Source: Branchiibius hedensis (GTDB taxonomy: Bacteria; Actinomycetota; Actinomycetes; Actinomycetales; Dermatophilaceae). Taken from it: a stretch of 64,000 bases of DNA. Position numbers and translations under genes: made by a program. The stretch is from the NCBI RefSeq assembly GCF_900108585.1, contig NZ_UESZ01000001.1, positions 496,001 through 560,000 on the forward strand, written 5' to 3'. Of this stretch, positions 49,588 to 59,716 are shown piece by piece; the stretch's first letter is position 1, and the number at the start of each line of letters is the position of its first letter. The notes under the pieces are model-generated. The model was given only the letters and a program-made list of their open reading frames with translations, searched no databases and was not told the DNA's origin.

Positions 49588-51492
49588 TCACCAGGCGCGG
49601 GAGGCCTGGACGTCGTCGGCCAGGACGAAGCCGATCCGGTGGCCGACGCTGATCATGTAGTACTTCGTCTTCCCGATGATGTCGACGTGATCGCCGGGGG
49701 TGTCGATGTCATACGTGTTGGCCTTGTAGTAGTCCGTCGGCGGCTTCTCATCCACCAACGCGTAGGACTGTGCCGACGCCAGCTGGTAGGTGAGCGGCGC
49801 CCAGGCCACGACATCGGCGGGGTCGGTGTACGCCGAGGGCTCCGGCAGGGCGCGACCGTAGACCGGGATGGTGGTCTTGCCCGCCTTCGGGGTGACCACC
49901 TTCGCGCCGAGCAGCACCCGGGCGGTGGGGTTCTTGCGCGGGTTGTAGAACCACACCTTGTCGCCGAGGAACCAGATGGCCGTCCAGTCGCCGATGACTT
50001 CCGCCACGACGTAGTCGCAGCCAGCGGCGGCGCGGGCACCCATATCCGAGACGTACGTCGAGCCCGGAGTGCCGTTCTGGTGCAGACCCTTGTCGGTGTA
50101 GACCGGGGCCCCCCAGTCCGGCTGGGTGCGTAGCGTGACGAAGTTGGTCGGCAGGTCGGGGTAGGGGGTGCTGGAGCTGTTCTGATAGCCGGTCAACGGC
50201 TGGAAGTTGCCGTCGAATCCGGGCAGGATCCGCACCACCTGACCAGACTTGGGCCGCACTGCCGAGGTGCCCTTGCGCAGGTTCGCGCCCAGGAGGGTGA
50301 AGTAGTGCTCCCAGTCCCAGAACGGACCCGGATCCCAGTGCATCGAGGGGATACCGGCTGCGGTGGTCGCCGGGACCTGGTCGTGACCCAGGATGTGGCT
50401 ACGGTCCAACGGGATGTCGTACTTGCGAGCCAGGTACTTCACCAGCTTGGCCGAATTGAGGTACATCACCTCGGTGTACCAACTGCCGTCGGCCGCGAAG
50501 CCCTCGTGCTCGATGCCCAGCGCGTGCCCGTTGATGTACCAGTTACCGGCGTGCCAACCGATGTCCTTGGTCTCCAGGTGCTGGGCGATGTGCCCGTCCG
50601 CTGAGCGGATCGAGTAGTTCCAGGCCAGATAGGTGGGGTCCTTCACCAAGGTGATCGAACCGTCGTAGTAGCCGTCCATGTCGTGGATGACGATCTGGTT
50701 CAGGGCGGGCGACTTGGGCCGGAAGCCCAGGTCGTGGTTGCCGTAGTCCCAGGGGTTCGGACCGTACTGCTCGTAGGGCGCAGGGATCCACTCCACGTCC
50801 AGTCCGGCTGGCGCATCGACGGGGCCGCGCGGGCGCTGGGCCTTGGCGGCAGCCACGCGCTGGCTGAGCACCTGCCGCTGCGCGCCCGGGGAACCCACCG
50901 CGCGGGCCTGCATGCGCAACGTGCCGCCGGCAGTCGCCTTCACGGCGCCGGACTGGATATCGGCCAGGACCCCGTCGGCGAAAGTCTGCTGGGCCGAGGC
51001 GGAGGTGAGGCCGCTGACCGAGGCGATGGCCTCGTACCAGGAGGCCGGGTCGGTGCTGGCGCCGAGCGGGTGGCCCAGCGACTTCTGGGTGCTGGCCAGG
51101 ATGGCGGCTGCTCCCATGATGTTGGCGGCGGGGTCGTTCTTCAGGGCGCTGGGGGAGTAGCCGCTGAGTTCGGCCGCCTGGGCGAGAGTGTCGATGACCG
51201 GTGCGCTGTTGGGCTTACCCGTGCGGTTGGCGCGGACCGCGGCCACCGCGGCGCCGTCGATCAGGTGCATCGGGCCGTACCCGCCGCTGGTGGAGGGGCG
51301 ACCGGAGTGGTCCTCCCAGCGGGTCTGACCGTAGGACACGGCCGCGAGGACGGCGACGGGGACCTGGTACTTGGTCGCCGCCGCGGTGAATTGGTCGGTG
51401 CTCTCGACTGCGAGAGCGGGAGCGGCCGTGGCCGCGAGGGGCACCGCCAGCGACGCGATCAGGAAGTTGCGTCGGGATACTGAGGAAGGCAT
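49588..51492 (-). CDS. Secreted N-acetylmuramoyl-L-alanine amidase (Tat signal)
   Basis: This 634-aa protein begins with a twin-arginine signal (SRRNFLIASLAVPLAATAAP) and an AxA-like cleavage site near residue 30. A transglycosylase/helical region (about 35-190) precedes an amidase_2 (PGRP-like) domain (about 225-370; VIHDMDGYYDG, WHAGNWYINGHALGIEHEG, ILGHDQVP with zinc-ligand histidines). SH3-like repeats (about 395-630) follow, probably cell-wall binding. It should cleave peptidoglycan stem peptides outside the cell. ATG 51492 is preceded by CGGAGA. It is inserted between rho and rpmE, which are usually adjacent. Confidence 0.9.
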   Translation of the reverse strand: MPSSVSRRNFLIASLAVPLAATAAPALAVESTDQFTAAATKYQVPVAVLAAVSYGQTRWEDHSGRPSTSGGYGPMHLIDGAAVAAVRANRTGKPNSAPVIDTLAQAAELSGYSPSALKNDPAANIMGAAAILASTQKSLGHPLGASTDPASWYEAIASVSGLTSASAQQTFADGVLADIQSGAVKATAGGTLRMQARAVGSPGAQRQVLSQRVAAAKAQRPRGPVDAPAGLDVEWIPAPYEQYGPNPWDYGNHDLGFRPKSPALNQIVIHDMDGYYDGSITLVKDPTYLAWNYSIRSADGHIAQHLETKDIGWHAGNWYINGHALGIEHEGFAADGSWYTEVMYLNSAKLVKYLARKYDIPLDRSHILGHDQVPATTAAGIPSMHWDPGPFWDWEHYFTLLGANLRKGTSAVRPKSGQVVRILPGFDGNFQPLTGYQNSSSTPYPDLPTNFVTLRTQPDWGAPVYTDKGLHQNGTPGSTYVSDMGARAAAGCDYVVAEVIGDWTAIWFLGDKVWFYNPRKNPTARVLLGAKVVTPKAGKTTIPVYGRALPEPSAYTDPADVVAWAPLTYQLASAQSYALVDEKPPTDYYKANTYDIDTPGDHVDIIGKTKYYMISVGHRIGFVLADDVQASRAW

Positions 51493-51553
51493 GCACGTCT
51501 CCGTTGCTGAGCGTGGATTGGGCAATAGTTACTGTGGCACGCATCGTCGATGG

Positions 51554-51579
51554 AAAGTGTTTACGGAATGTAAAACTTT
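51554..51579. promoter_or_regulatory. Imperfect palindrome upstream of the amidase gene
   Basis: AAAGTGTTTAC-GGAAT-GTAAAACTTT is an inverted repeat with one unpaired base, unusually A/T-rich for this genome, about 60 bases upstream of the amidase start. It is a candidate operator for the amidase or rpmE promoter. The remaining part of the 262-base gap shows no gene. Confidence 0.35.
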
Positions 51580-51754
51580 CTCGGGAGGATTTCCGCGCGC
51601 GATCGGAATGCCCGGACCGCTCGGAGCGTTCGCCAAGGTAGCGCCGATTCGGTCTCAGGTCCCATGTCTGGCAGAATTGGTTGCTGGCTTCCGGTTCACG
51701 CCCGTTGCATCCGCGCAGGCGACCCGGACCCTTCGATACCAAGGAGATCCCGCA

Positions 51755-51973
51755 GTGAAGAAAAACCTGCACCCGGAGTACGTCAACACCCTGGTGACGT
51801 GCACCTGCGGCGCTCAGTTCGAGACCCGCAGCACCAAGACCGACGGCGCCATCAACGTCGAGGTCTGCTCGCAGTGCCACCCGTTCTACACGGGTAAGCA
51901 GAAGATCCTCGACACCGGTGGTCGTGTGGCCCGCTTCCAGGAGCGTTACGGCAAGAAGGCCGACGCCAAGTAA
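51755..51973 (+). CDS. rpmE: 50S ribosomal protein L31 (zinc-binding form)
   Basis: This 72-aa protein starts KKNLHPEYVNTLVTCTC and keeps the four zinc-type cysteines (CTC and CSQC in EVCSQCHPFYTGKQK). It belongs to the large ribosomal subunit. GTG 51755 has AAGGAG eight bases upstream; the open frame extends far upstream without homology. Confidence 0.97.
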   Translation: MKKNLHPEYVNTLVTCTCGAQFETRSTKTDGAINVEVCSQCHPFYTGKQKILDTGGRVARFQERYGKKADAK

Positions 51974-51981
51974 CTTTCCCG

Positions 51982-52018
51982 CCGCCGCCCCGCACCCGAT
52001 CTGGGTGCGGGGCGGCGG
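51982..52018 (+). terminator. Intrinsic terminator of rpmE
   Basis: CCGCCGCCCCGCACCC and GGGTGCGGGGCGGCGG form a perfect 16-bp stem with loop GATCT, followed by TTCATTTG. It lies eight bases after the rpmE stop and ends 30 bases before prfA. Confidence 0.88.
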
Positions 52019-52048
52019 TTCATTTGTGTGCTGCAGGAGGCAAACCGC

Positions 52049-53131
52049 ATGTTGGAGTCCGCTGAACCGATCGTGGCCGAGTACGCCGACCTCGAGCGGC
52101 AGTTGGCCGACCCCGCGACGCTCGGTGACCAGAAACTCTCCCGCAAGCTCAACAAGAGGTACGCCGCGTTGGCCCCGACCGTCGCCGCCTACCACGCGCT
52201 GAAGCAGGCAGGCGAGGATCTGGCCGCCGGTGAGGAACTGGCGGGGGAGGACCCGGCCTTCGCCGCGGAACTGCCGGCGTTGCGCGAGGCCGTCGAACTG
52301 GCCGAGGGCAGGTTGCGCACGCTCCTGCTGCCCCGCGACGAGGACGACGACCGGGACGTCATCCTGGAGGTCAAGGCCGGTGAGGGGGGCGAGGAGTCGG
52401 CGCTGTTCGCCGGCGACCTGGTGCGGATGTACCTGCGCTACGCCGAGAAGCACCAGTGGAAAGCCGAGATCACCGATGCCACCGAGTCCGACCTCGGCGG
52501 GTACAAGGACGTCCGGTTGCAACTGCGGGCCAAGGGCACTCCGGAGCCGGGCTCTGCTCCCTGGGCGCGGTTGAAATACGAAGGCGGCGTCCACCGGGTC
52601 CAGCGGGTGCCGGTCACCGAGAGCCAGGGCCGCATCCACACCTCTGCGGCCGGGGTCCTGGTGATGCCCGACCTGGACGACGGTGACGACGAGGAGATCA
52701 CCTTCGGCCCGAACGACCTGAAGATCGACGTCTACCGCTCCTCCGGTCCCGGCGGCCAGAGCGTCAACACCACCGACTCCGCCGTGCGCATCACCCACCT
52801 GCCGACCGGCCTGGTCGTCTCCTGCCAGAACGAGAAGTCGCAGTTGCAGAACAAAGAGGCCGCGCTGCGCGTGCTCAAGGCGCGACTGCGTCAGCAGCAG
52901 CAGGAGGAACGCGACGCCGAGGCCAGCGCGGCGCGACGTTCGCAGGTGCGCACCGTGGACCGCAGCGAGCGCATCCGCACCTACAACTTCCCCGAGAACC
53001 GGATCGCCGACCACCGCACCGGGTTCAAGTCCTACAACCTTGATGCTGTCCTCAACGGTGACCTCGACCCGGTCATCGACTCCGCCGTCACGATGGACGA
53101 GGCCGCCCGGATGGCGGCCGCCGGCCAGTGA
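52049..53131 (+). CDS. prfA: Peptide chain release factor 1
   Basis: This 360-aa factor releases proteins at UAA/UAG codons. It has the GGQ motif in [20 protein letters not shown] (about residue 233) and the RF1 family ending [21 protein letters not shown] 52049 has AGGAGG eight bases upstream and is preferred over GTG 52028. It overlaps prmC (GTGA), whose product methylates the GGQ glutamine. Confidence 0.97.
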   Translation: MLESAEPIVAEYADLERQLADPATLGDQKLSRKLNKRYAALAPTVAAYHALKQAGEDLAAGEELAGEDPAFAAELPALREAVELAEGRLRTLLLPRDEDDDRDVILEVKAGEGGEESALFAGDLVRMYLRYAEKHQWKAEITDATESDLGGYKDVRLQLRAKGTPEPGSAPWARLKYEGGVHRVQRVPVTESQGRIHTSAAGVLVMPDLDDGDDEEITFGPNDLKIDVYRSSGPGGQSVNTTDSAVRITHLPTGLVVSCQNEKSQLQNKEAALRVLKARLRQQQQEERDAEASAARRSQVRTVDRSERIRTYNFPENRIADHRTGFKSYNLDAVLNGDLDPVIDSAVTMDEAARMAAAGQ

Positions 53132-53991
53132 CCGGGGCCACCGATGCGGACCTGTTGCGGACGGTCACCGGACGCCTCGCGCAGGCCGGCGTGCCCTCGG
53201 CGTACGCCGATGGGTTGGCGCTGGTCGCGCACGTCTGGGGCCGTAGCCCCTCCGACGCGCGACGTGAGTTGCTGCTCGGTCGTCGTCCCGACGCACACCA
53301 GCTGCAGTTGTTGGACGAGTTGGTCGACGAGCGGGCCCGGCGGGTCCCGCTGCAGCACCTGACCGGTCGCGCACCGTTCCGGCACCTCGAACTGGCCGTC
53401 GGGCCAGGGGTGTTCATCCCTCGACCGGAGACCGAGTTGCTGGTGGATCTGGTGCTTGCGGTGGCCGAGGAGGGCGGCACCGTGGTCGACCTGTGCACCG
53501 GATCGGGCGCCATCGCGCTCGCGATCAAGCAGGAGCGGCCCGCCCTGCAGGTGTCCGCGGTCGAGCTGGACGAGCTGGCGTTTGCCTGGGCGGAACGCAA
53601 CGCGCAAACCCTCGGCCTCGAGGTGAACCTCAGCCTTGGCGACGCCACCAGCGCCTTCCCGGAGCTGGCCGGTGCGGTCGATGTGGTCGTCAGTAACCCG
53701 CCGTACATCCCTGTCGGTATGGAGCCCATCGACCCGGAGGTGCGGGACCACGATCCGCAGGTGGCGCTCTACGGCGGCAGTGCTGACGGGCTGCGGATCC
53801 CGCTGGCGGTCGCCGCGCACGCGGCGGATCTGCTGCGCGATGGGGGAGTGCTGATCATGGAACACGCCGACAGCCAAGGTGACTCACTACCCGCCGCGTT
53901 ACGCGCCGACGGGCGATGGCAGGAGGTCGCTGACGAAGTGGACCTGACCGGCCGCCCGCGCGCGGTCCGGGCCGTCCGATGCGACCGATAG
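53128..53991 (+). CDS. prmC: Release factor glutamine methyltransferase
   Basis: This 287-aa SAM-dependent enzyme methylates Gln of the release-factor GGQ motif. It has an N-terminal helical domain, then the SAM site [15 protein letters not shown] (about 119-133) and the catalytic SNPPYIP. The GTG overlaps the prfA stop. Confidence 0.96.
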   Translation: MTGATDADLLRTVTGRLAQAGVPSAYADGLALVAHVWGRSPSDARRELLLGRRPDAHQLQLLDELVDERARRVPLQHLTGRAPFRHLELAVGPGVFIPRPETELLVDLVLAVAEEGGTVVDLCTGSGAIALAIKQERPALQVSAVELDELAFAWAERNAQTLGLEVNLSLGDATSAFPELAGAVDVVVSNPPYIPVGMEPIDPEVRDHDPQVALYGGSADGLRIPLAVAAHAADLLRDGGVLIMEHADSQGDSLPAALRADGRWQEVADEVDLTGRPRAVRAVRCDR

Positions 53992-54001
53992 GATCGCGAT
54001 C

Positions 54002-54886
54002 GTGAGTGAGATCTTCGATTGCTCCGACGCGGATCAGCGCTCCGAGGGTCTGACCGCAGCCCGCACCGCCATCGAGAACGGTGAGTGCATCGTGCTGCCG
54101 ACCGACACCGTCTACGGCATCGGGGCCGACGCGTTCAGCCCGGTCGCCGTGCAGACGTTGCTGTCGGCCAAAGGGCGTGGTCGGGAGATGCCGCCACCCG
54201 TTCTGATCCCGGGCCGCGAGACCGTGCCGGGTCTGGCGATGGATGTGCCGTCCTACGCCAACCGGTTGATGGACGCCTTCTGGCCCGGCGGCCTGACGCT
54301 GATCTTCCGGGCGCAGCCGTCCCTGGCCTGGGACCTGGGGGACACCAACGGCACGGTCGGGCTCCGGGTGCCCGACGACGAGATCGCCCGCGAGTTGTTG
54401 TCCCTGACCGGACCGCTCGCGGTGAGTTCGGCCAACAAGACCGGCAAGCCCGCGGCGACCACCATCACCGAGGCCGGATTCGCGCTCGGCGGCTTCGTCG
54501 AGGTGTTCCTCGACGGCGGGGCCCGTGCCAACACCGAACCCTCGACCATCCTGGATTGCACCAAGGCCGACCCCGTCGTGCTGCGCGAGGGGACGGTCAG
54601 CCTGGACGCGCTGCGCGAGGTCCTCGGCCCGGTAGAACTCATCACCGGCCTCGGGGTGAGCGTCGACCCCGGCGACCCGGAGCCGGTCGACGACGCGCCA
54701 CCGGTTGCTGCCGGCGACGAGGAGCCGCAGCCGGATCAGAGCCCACCCGAATTCCCCGAGGACGCCACCGTTTTCGACTCGGCCGACGCCCCGCCCGCGC
54801 CGGAGTCCATCGGTGAGCACTGGGACTCCGAGACCACTTCCCCGACCGACGATCCCAGCACCGACCGACCCGAGGTGAACCCGTGA
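54002..54886 (+). CDS. tsaC: L-threonylcarbamoyladenylate synthase with an acidic C-terminal tail
   Basis: This 294-aa Sua5/YrdC protein makes the carbamoyl-AMP intermediate for t6A37 in tRNAs. Motifs: CIVLPTDTVYGIGADAFS, the KGR loop (SAKGRGREMPPPVL), and VSSANKTGKPAATT. The last 80 residues are acidic and Pro-rich (EPVDDAPPVAAGDEEPQPD) and absent from the short family form. A -10-like TAGGAT (53989-53994) lies seven bases before the GTG with no ribosome binding site, suggesting an additional leaderless start. Confidence 0.93.
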   Translation: MSEIFDCSDADQRSEGLTAARTAIENGECIVLPTDTVYGIGADAFSPVAVQTLLSAKGRGREMPPPVLIPGRETVPGLAMDVPSYANRLMDAFWPGGLTLIFRAQPSLAWDLGDTNGTVGLRVPDDEIARELLSLTGPLAVSSANKTGKPAATTITEAGFALGGFVEVFLDGGARANTEPSTILDCTKADPVVLREGTVSLDALREVLGPVELITGLGVSVDPGDPEPVDDAPPVAAGDEEPQPDQSPPEFPEDATVFDSADAPPAPESIGEHWDSETTSPTDDPSTDRPEVNP

Positions 54887-56160
54887 GCACTACCCCCTTC
54901 TACGGCTCCGACTACGACGAGCTTGCCGCCTTCGACCCGGACATCGCCGGCGTCCTGCTCTCCGAGTTGGAGCGCCTGCGCGGTGGTCTGCAGCTGATCG
55001 CCAGCGAGAACATGTCCTCCCCGGCGGTCCTGACCGCGCTGGGTTCGACGCTGTCCAACAAGTACGCCGAGGGATACCCCGGGCGCCGCTACTACGGTGG
55101 CTGCTCCGAGGTCGACAAGGCCGAGAACCTCGCGATCGAGCGCTGCAAGGATCTCTTCGACGCCGACCACGCCAACGTGCAGCCGCACTCCGGCGCCAGC
55201 GCCAACCAGGCCGTCTACGGCGCGTTCCTGTCGCCTGGCGACACCATCCTGGGCATGGCGCTGCCGATGGGCGGGCACCTGACGCACGGCACCAAGGTGT
55301 CCTTCTCCGGTAAGTGGTTCAACGCGGTGCACTACGGCGTGGACAAGCGAAGTGAGGACATCGACTACGACCAGGTCGCCGAGTTAGCCCGCGAGCACAA
55401 GCCCAAGGTGATCCTGGCCGGGGGGTCGGCAATCCCGCGGCTGATCGACTTCGAGTTCTTCCGCAACCTGGCCGACGAGATCGGTGCGATCTTCTGGGTC
55501 GATGCTGCGCACTTCATCGGTCTGGTCGCCGGCAAGGCGATCCCCTCGCCCGTGCCCTACGCCGACGTGGTCACCTTCACCACGCACAAAGTGCTGCGCG
55601 GTCCCCGCTCGGGCGCGTTGGTCTGCAAGGCCGAGCACGCCGCCAAGCTGGACAAAGCCGTCTTCCCGATGATGCAGGGCGGCCCGCAGATGCACACGAT
55701 CGCCGCCAAGGCGGTCAACTTCAAGGAGTGCGCGACCCCCGAGTACGCGGCGTACGTCAATGCAGTCATCGCCAACGCCCAGGCGCTCGCGGCCGGCCTC
55801 GACGCGCACGGCATCCGCCCGACCACGGGCGGCACCGATACGCACCTGTCGCTGCACGACCTGCAGGCGGTCGGCGTCACCGGCGCGGACGCCGAGGCGC
55901 GCGCGGACGCAGCCGGAATCGTCTTGAACAAGAACGCCATCCCGTTCGACCCGGCCAAGCCGAACGTCGCCTCCGGGATCCGGGTGGGTACGCCGAGTGT
56001 CACCACCCAGGGCATGGGTCCTGAGCAGATGAAGACGATCGCCGACCTCATCGCGACGGCTGTGACCAAGGGTGACGCCGACCCGGACAACGCGGTCTCC
56101 AAGGAGGTCCGCGCGCAGGTGCACGAACTGGTCGGGCAGTTCCCGGCCTACCCGCGTTGA
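54883..56160 (+). CDS. glyA: Serine hydroxymethyltransferase
   Basis: This 425-aa PLP enzyme interconverts serine and glycine with tetrahydrofolate, supplying one-carbon units. Motifs: LIASENMSSPAVL, YPGRRYYGGC, VQPHSGASANQAVY, and the PLP lysine in TFTTHKVLRGPRSG (about 235). The GTG overlaps the tsaC stop. Confidence 0.97.
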   Translation: MSTTPFYGSDYDELAAFDPDIAGVLLSELERLRGGLQLIASENMSSPAVLTALGSTLSNKYAEGYPGRRYYGGCSEVDKAENLAIERCKDLFDADHANVQPHSGASANQAVYGAFLSPGDTILGMALPMGGHLTHGTKVSFSGKWFNAVHYGVDKRSEDIDYDQVAELAREHKPKVILAGGSAIPRLIDFEFFRNLADEIGAIFWVDAAHFIGLVAGKAIPSPVPYADVVTFTTHKVLRGPRSGALVCKAEHAAKLDKAVFPMMQGGPQMHTIAAKAVNFKECATPEYAAYVNAVIANAQALAAGLDAHGIRPTTGGTDTHLSLHDLQAVGVTGADAEARADAAGIVLNKNAIPFDPAKPNVASGIRVGTPSVTTQGMGPEQMKTIADLIATAVTKGDADPDNAVSKEVRAQVHELVGQFPAYPR

Positions 56161-56180
56161 TCCTCGCTACCGCCTGACGC

Positions 56181-57278
56181 GTGCGCGAATACGTTCTTGT
56201 CGCCGTTATCGCCGGGGTGATCACCTTCGTGGTCACCCCGGCGGTGCGTTGGTTCGCGATCCGGTTCGGAGCGTTCACGCCGGTACGAGGACGCGATGTG
56301 CACACCACGCCGGTTCCGCGCCTCGGTGGGGTCGGGATGCTGATCGGTTTCGCCGCAGCGCTGCTGGTGGCCGGGCATCTGCCTTATCTGTCCAAGACGG
56401 TCTCGGAGAACTTCGGCCAACTGATCGGTGTGCTGATCGCGGCCGTGCTGATCACGGGGCTCGGTGCGATCGACGACTTTCGCGAACTGGATCCGATCAC
56501 CAAGTTCGCCGGTCAGATGATCGCCGCCGGGGTGATGGCCTACGCCGGCGTGACGATGCTGTTCATCCCACTGGGCGGTCAGACGATCCTGCCGGCACCG
56601 GTGCTGACGGCGATCACGGTCCTGATCGTGGTGGCCACGACGACCGCGGTGAACTTCGTCGACGGCCTGGACGGACTGGCGGCCGGGATCGTCGCTATCG
56701 CGGCCGGGACCTTCTTCCTGTGGACCTATTCGCTGGCGTCGCGGGACGTGCCCGGCAGTGTGTTCTCCTCGGCGGCCTTCATCTCCGCCGCGCTCGTCGG
56801 GGTGTGCGTGGGCTTTCTGCCGCACAACTTCCATCCGGCCCGGCTCTTCATGGGGGATGCCGGTGCCCTCCTGCTGGGACTGCTGCTGTCGGCCGCGACG
56901 ATCTCCTTCACCGGCAATTTCGATCCGGCCGGCTCGACCGGCCAGTCGGCGACCTATGCCTCGTGGCTGCCGATCGCGCTGCCGATGCTGATCCTGGCGT
57001 TGCCGATCATCGACGTGGTGTGGGCGGTGGTGCGACGGCGCGGCAAGTTCTGGGCGGCCGACTCCAAGCACCTGCACCACCGGATGCTGCAGATGGGCCA
57101 CCCGCACCGCGAAGCCGTACTGTTGCTCTACCTGTGGTCGGCGGCAGGGGCGCTGGGCATCCTGGCGCTGGCGTACCTGCCCGCAGCCGTTGCGCTGAGC
57201 CTGCTGGCCGTGATGCTGTTGGCGTCTCTGGCGCTGACCTGGGGACTGCCCAAGTGGAGGCGGACCCGGAGCTTGTGA
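56181..57278 (+). CDS. Undecaprenyl-phosphate GlcNAc-1-phosphate transferase (WecA/TagO-like)
   Basis: This 365-aa membrane enzyme of the MraY/WecA family transfers a sugar-1-phosphate to undecaprenyl phosphate. It has about eleven membrane helices and the conserved cytoplasmic motifs ALGAIDDFREL, NFVDGLDGLA and HPARLFMGDAGALLLG, plus the KHLHHRML histidine motif. It probably starts the linkage unit of a wall glycan. It sits between glyA and the atp operon as in many actinobacteria. Confidence 0.93.
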   Translation: MREYVLVAVIAGVITFVVTPAVRWFAIRFGAFTPVRGRDVHTTPVPRLGGVGMLIGFAAALLVAGHLPYLSKTVSENFGQLIGVLIAAVLITGLGAIDDFRELDPITKFAGQMIAAGVMAYAGVTMLFIPLGGQTILPAPVLTAITVLIVVATTTAVNFVDGLDGLAAGIVAIAAGTFFLWTYSLASRDVPGSVFSSAAFISAALVGVCVGFLPHNFHPARLFMGDAGALLLGLLLSAATISFTGNFDPAGSTGQSATYASWLPIALPMLILALPIIDVVWAVVRRRGKFWAADSKHLHHRMLQMGHPHREAVLLLYLWSAAGALGILALAYLPAAVALSLLAVMLLASLALTWGLPKWRRTRSL

Positions 57279-57338
57279 TAGTTTTCACAAGCGCTCGCGA
57301 GACGCCTGAATGACGCCCACGAACCAGCTGGAGAGTCA

Positions 57339-57818
57339 ATGTCCGACTCACACGACACCGAGGTGAGTACCCCCGTGCCGTTGGCTGAGTCGCCCTTCGC
57401 CCCCTTGCTGCGAGCCGCTTTCGTTCCCGCCGCCGTCTGCGGTCTGATCACGGCCGTCGTGCTGTTGATCGTCCGCGGGCCCGCGGGTGGCCTGTCGGCG
57501 CTTTTCGGTGCCGCGCTCGCCCTGGCCTTCTTCGCCAGCGGCCTGCTGGTGCTGATGCGCCTGCGCAACCTTGATCCGGCGCTGCTGATGGCCGCCGGGC
57601 TGGCTGTCTTCTTCGGCCAGGTCCTCGTGCTGGGGTTGATCCTCGCCGGCGCAGTGCAGATCAAGTCACTCGACGGGCCGGCGACCGCGATCGCCGTGGT
57701 CGTCGTCGTGATCGCGTGGCAGGTGTTCCAGGTGATTGGTTTTCGCCGGTCCCGCCAGCCGATCTACGACCCCGTGGTTTCCGACACCGTCGGAACTGAC
57801 CGGAACGAGGCGCCATGA
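57339..57818 (+). CDS. AtpI-like membrane protein at the head of the atp operon
   Basis: This 159-aa protein has four predicted membrane helices in pairs (AAFVPAAVCGLITAVVLLIV, LSALFGAALALAFFASGLLV, LLMAAGLAVFFGQVLVLGLI, TAIAVVVVVIAWQVFQVIGF). Position before atpB and topology fit ATP synthase protein I, which helps assemble the c-ring or Mg2+ uptake in other bacteria. The 190 bases to atpB (57819-58008) hold no further gene; the atpB ribosome binding site TGAGGAG is at 57997-58003. Confidence 0.75.
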   Translation: MSDSHDTEVSTPVPLAESPFAPLLRAAFVPAAVCGLITAVVLLIVRGPAGGLSALFGAALALAFFASGLLVLMRLRNLDPALLMAAGLAVFFGQVLVLGLILAGAVQIKSLDGPATAIAVVVVVIAWQVFQVIGFRRSRQPIYDPVVSDTVGTDRNEAP

Positions 57819-58008
57819 AGCGTCTCGCCCGGTTGTCCTGTGGCCAAGGTGGAGCCGCGCGTCGGGTATCCTTCGCAGTGACTTCACCGGTATTCGGTAC
57901 CTCCCGGCAACCTCGACACAAGCTCTCTGTGTCGCAGCGATGCGCCAAGGGTAGGGGCACCCGATCCCAGGTTCGACCGTCAAACTGGATGTTGACTGAG
58001 GAGTTTGT

Positions 58009-58803
58009 GTGAGTTTGCTTGTGGCGCTGCCCGCCGACGAGTTTGAGTCGCCGGGGACCAGTGACTTCTGGTGGCCGCTGATCGGCGGTGACAGCAACTG
58101 GGCGCTGACCCGGCCCGCGGTCATGATGATCCTGTCGGTGGTGCTGATCATCGCCGTCTACATGATCGGTACCCGCAACCTGAAGCTGGTACCGAGCAAG
58201 GGCCAGTGGTTGCTGGAGTCCTCCTACGACTTCGTGCGCAACACGATCGCCAAGGACATCATCGGCACCAAGAACTTCAAGCCCTTCCTGCCGCTGCTGT
58301 TCAGCCTGTTCACCGTCATCCTGCTGAACAACTTTGCCGGCTTCATTCCGTTCATCCAGTACCCGACCACGGCCCGCATCGCCTTCCCGATCGTGCTGAC
58401 GGCCATCGTCTACGTCGTCTACCACGTGACCGCGATCCGGCATAAGGGTGGCTTCGGCAAGTACCTGGGCTCCTTGACCCCGGCCGGACTACCCGGCTGG
58501 TTGGTCCCGATCATGTGGGTCCTGGAGTTCCTGACCTACTTCTTCATCCGGCCGCTGACGCTGGCACTGCGACTCTTCGGCAACATGATGGCCGGTCACC
58601 TGATGCTGCTGGTCTTCATCGTCGGAGGTCAGTACCTCCTGCTGCACATCGACAGTTTCGCGATCAAGGGCGCCGGCGTGCTGTCCATCGCCTTCGCGGT
58701 CCTGATGAGCTTCTTCGAGTTGTTGATCCAGTTCCTGCAGGCGTTCATCTTCACCCTGCTGGCCGCGCTCTACATCGCCGACGCTTGCTCCGACGGCCAC
58801 TGA
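58009..58803 (+). CDS. atpB: ATP synthase F0 subunit a
   Basis: This 264-aa membrane stator forms the proton half-channels next to the c-ring. The essential arginine lies in PLTLALRLFGNMMAGH. Further helices (LNNFAGFIPFIQ, FFELLIQFLQAFIFTLLAAL) match the family. GTG 58009 follows TGAGGAG. Confidence 0.96.
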   Translation: MSLLVALPADEFESPGTSDFWWPLIGGDSNWALTRPAVMMILSVVLIIAVYMIGTRNLKLVPSKGQWLLESSYDFVRNTIAKDIIGTKNFKPFLPLLFSLFTVILLNNFAGFIPFIQYPTTARIAFPIVLTAIVYVVYHVTAIRHKGGFGKYLGSLTPAGLPGWLVPIMWVLEFLTYFFIRPLTLALRLFGNMMAGHLMLLVFIVGGQYLLLHIDSFAIKGAGVLSIAFAVLMSFFELLIQFLQAFIFTLLAALYIADACSDGH

Positions 58804-59085
<282 letters not shown>

Positions 59086-59134
59086 CCAGCCCCATCCGCG
59101 AAACCCATTCCCCTGCAAGAGATAAGGAAGCACC

Positions 59135-59716
59135 GTGACGGTCGCATCCCTCGCCACCTCTGAAGGTGCCGGCTGGCCGGAGAAGCTCCCGCTGCTGCCG
59201 CACCCGATGGAGATCCTCGTTGGATTGATCTCCTTCGCGATCCTCTACTGGGCGTTTGCCAAGTACGTCGTGCCCCGGCTGGAAGAGCTGTACGAAAAGC
59301 GGCGTGCCGCGATCGAGGGCGGTATCGAGCACGCTGCCCAGGCGCAGCACGAAGCCGACGAAGCCAAGGCGAAGTACGAGGCCCAGCTGCAGGATGCTCG
59401 CGCCGAAGCTGCCCAGATCCGCGAAGAGGCTCGCGGCCAGGGTGCGCAGATCGTCGAAGAGGCCCGCACGAAGGCCAACGAGGAAGGTGCCCGCCTCATC
59501 GACTCCGCGCACAAGCAGATCGAGGCCGAGCGTCAGCAGGCGAGTGTGCAGTTGCGGGGCGAGGTCGGCCGGTTGTCGACCGACCTGGCCGGCAAGATCG
59601 TCGGCGAGTCGCTGGAGGACGAGGCCCGGCAGCGCGGCATCGTCGAGCGTTTCCTGGCTGATCTGGAGTCCGGTGACGTCAGCCCGACCTCGGTCGGGAC
59701 CGAGGCAGGCGCCTGA
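59135..59716 (+). CDS. atpF: ATP synthase F0 subunit b
   Basis: This 193-aa stalk subunit has one N-terminal membrane helix (ILVGLISFAILYWAFAKYVV) and a long charged Ala/Glu/Arg coiled coil. The GTG start has ATAAGGAAG upstream. It is followed by atpH with stop and start overlapping (TGATG). Confidence 0.95.
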   Translation: MTVASLATSEGAGWPEKLPLLPHPMEILVGLISFAILYWAFAKYVVPRLEELYEKRRAAIEGGIEHAAQAQHEADEAKAKYEAQLQDARAEAAQIREEARGQGAQIVEEARTKANEEGARLIDSAHKQIEAERQQASVQLRGEVGRLSTDLAGKIVGESLEDEARQRGIVERFLADLESGDVSPTSVGTEAGA

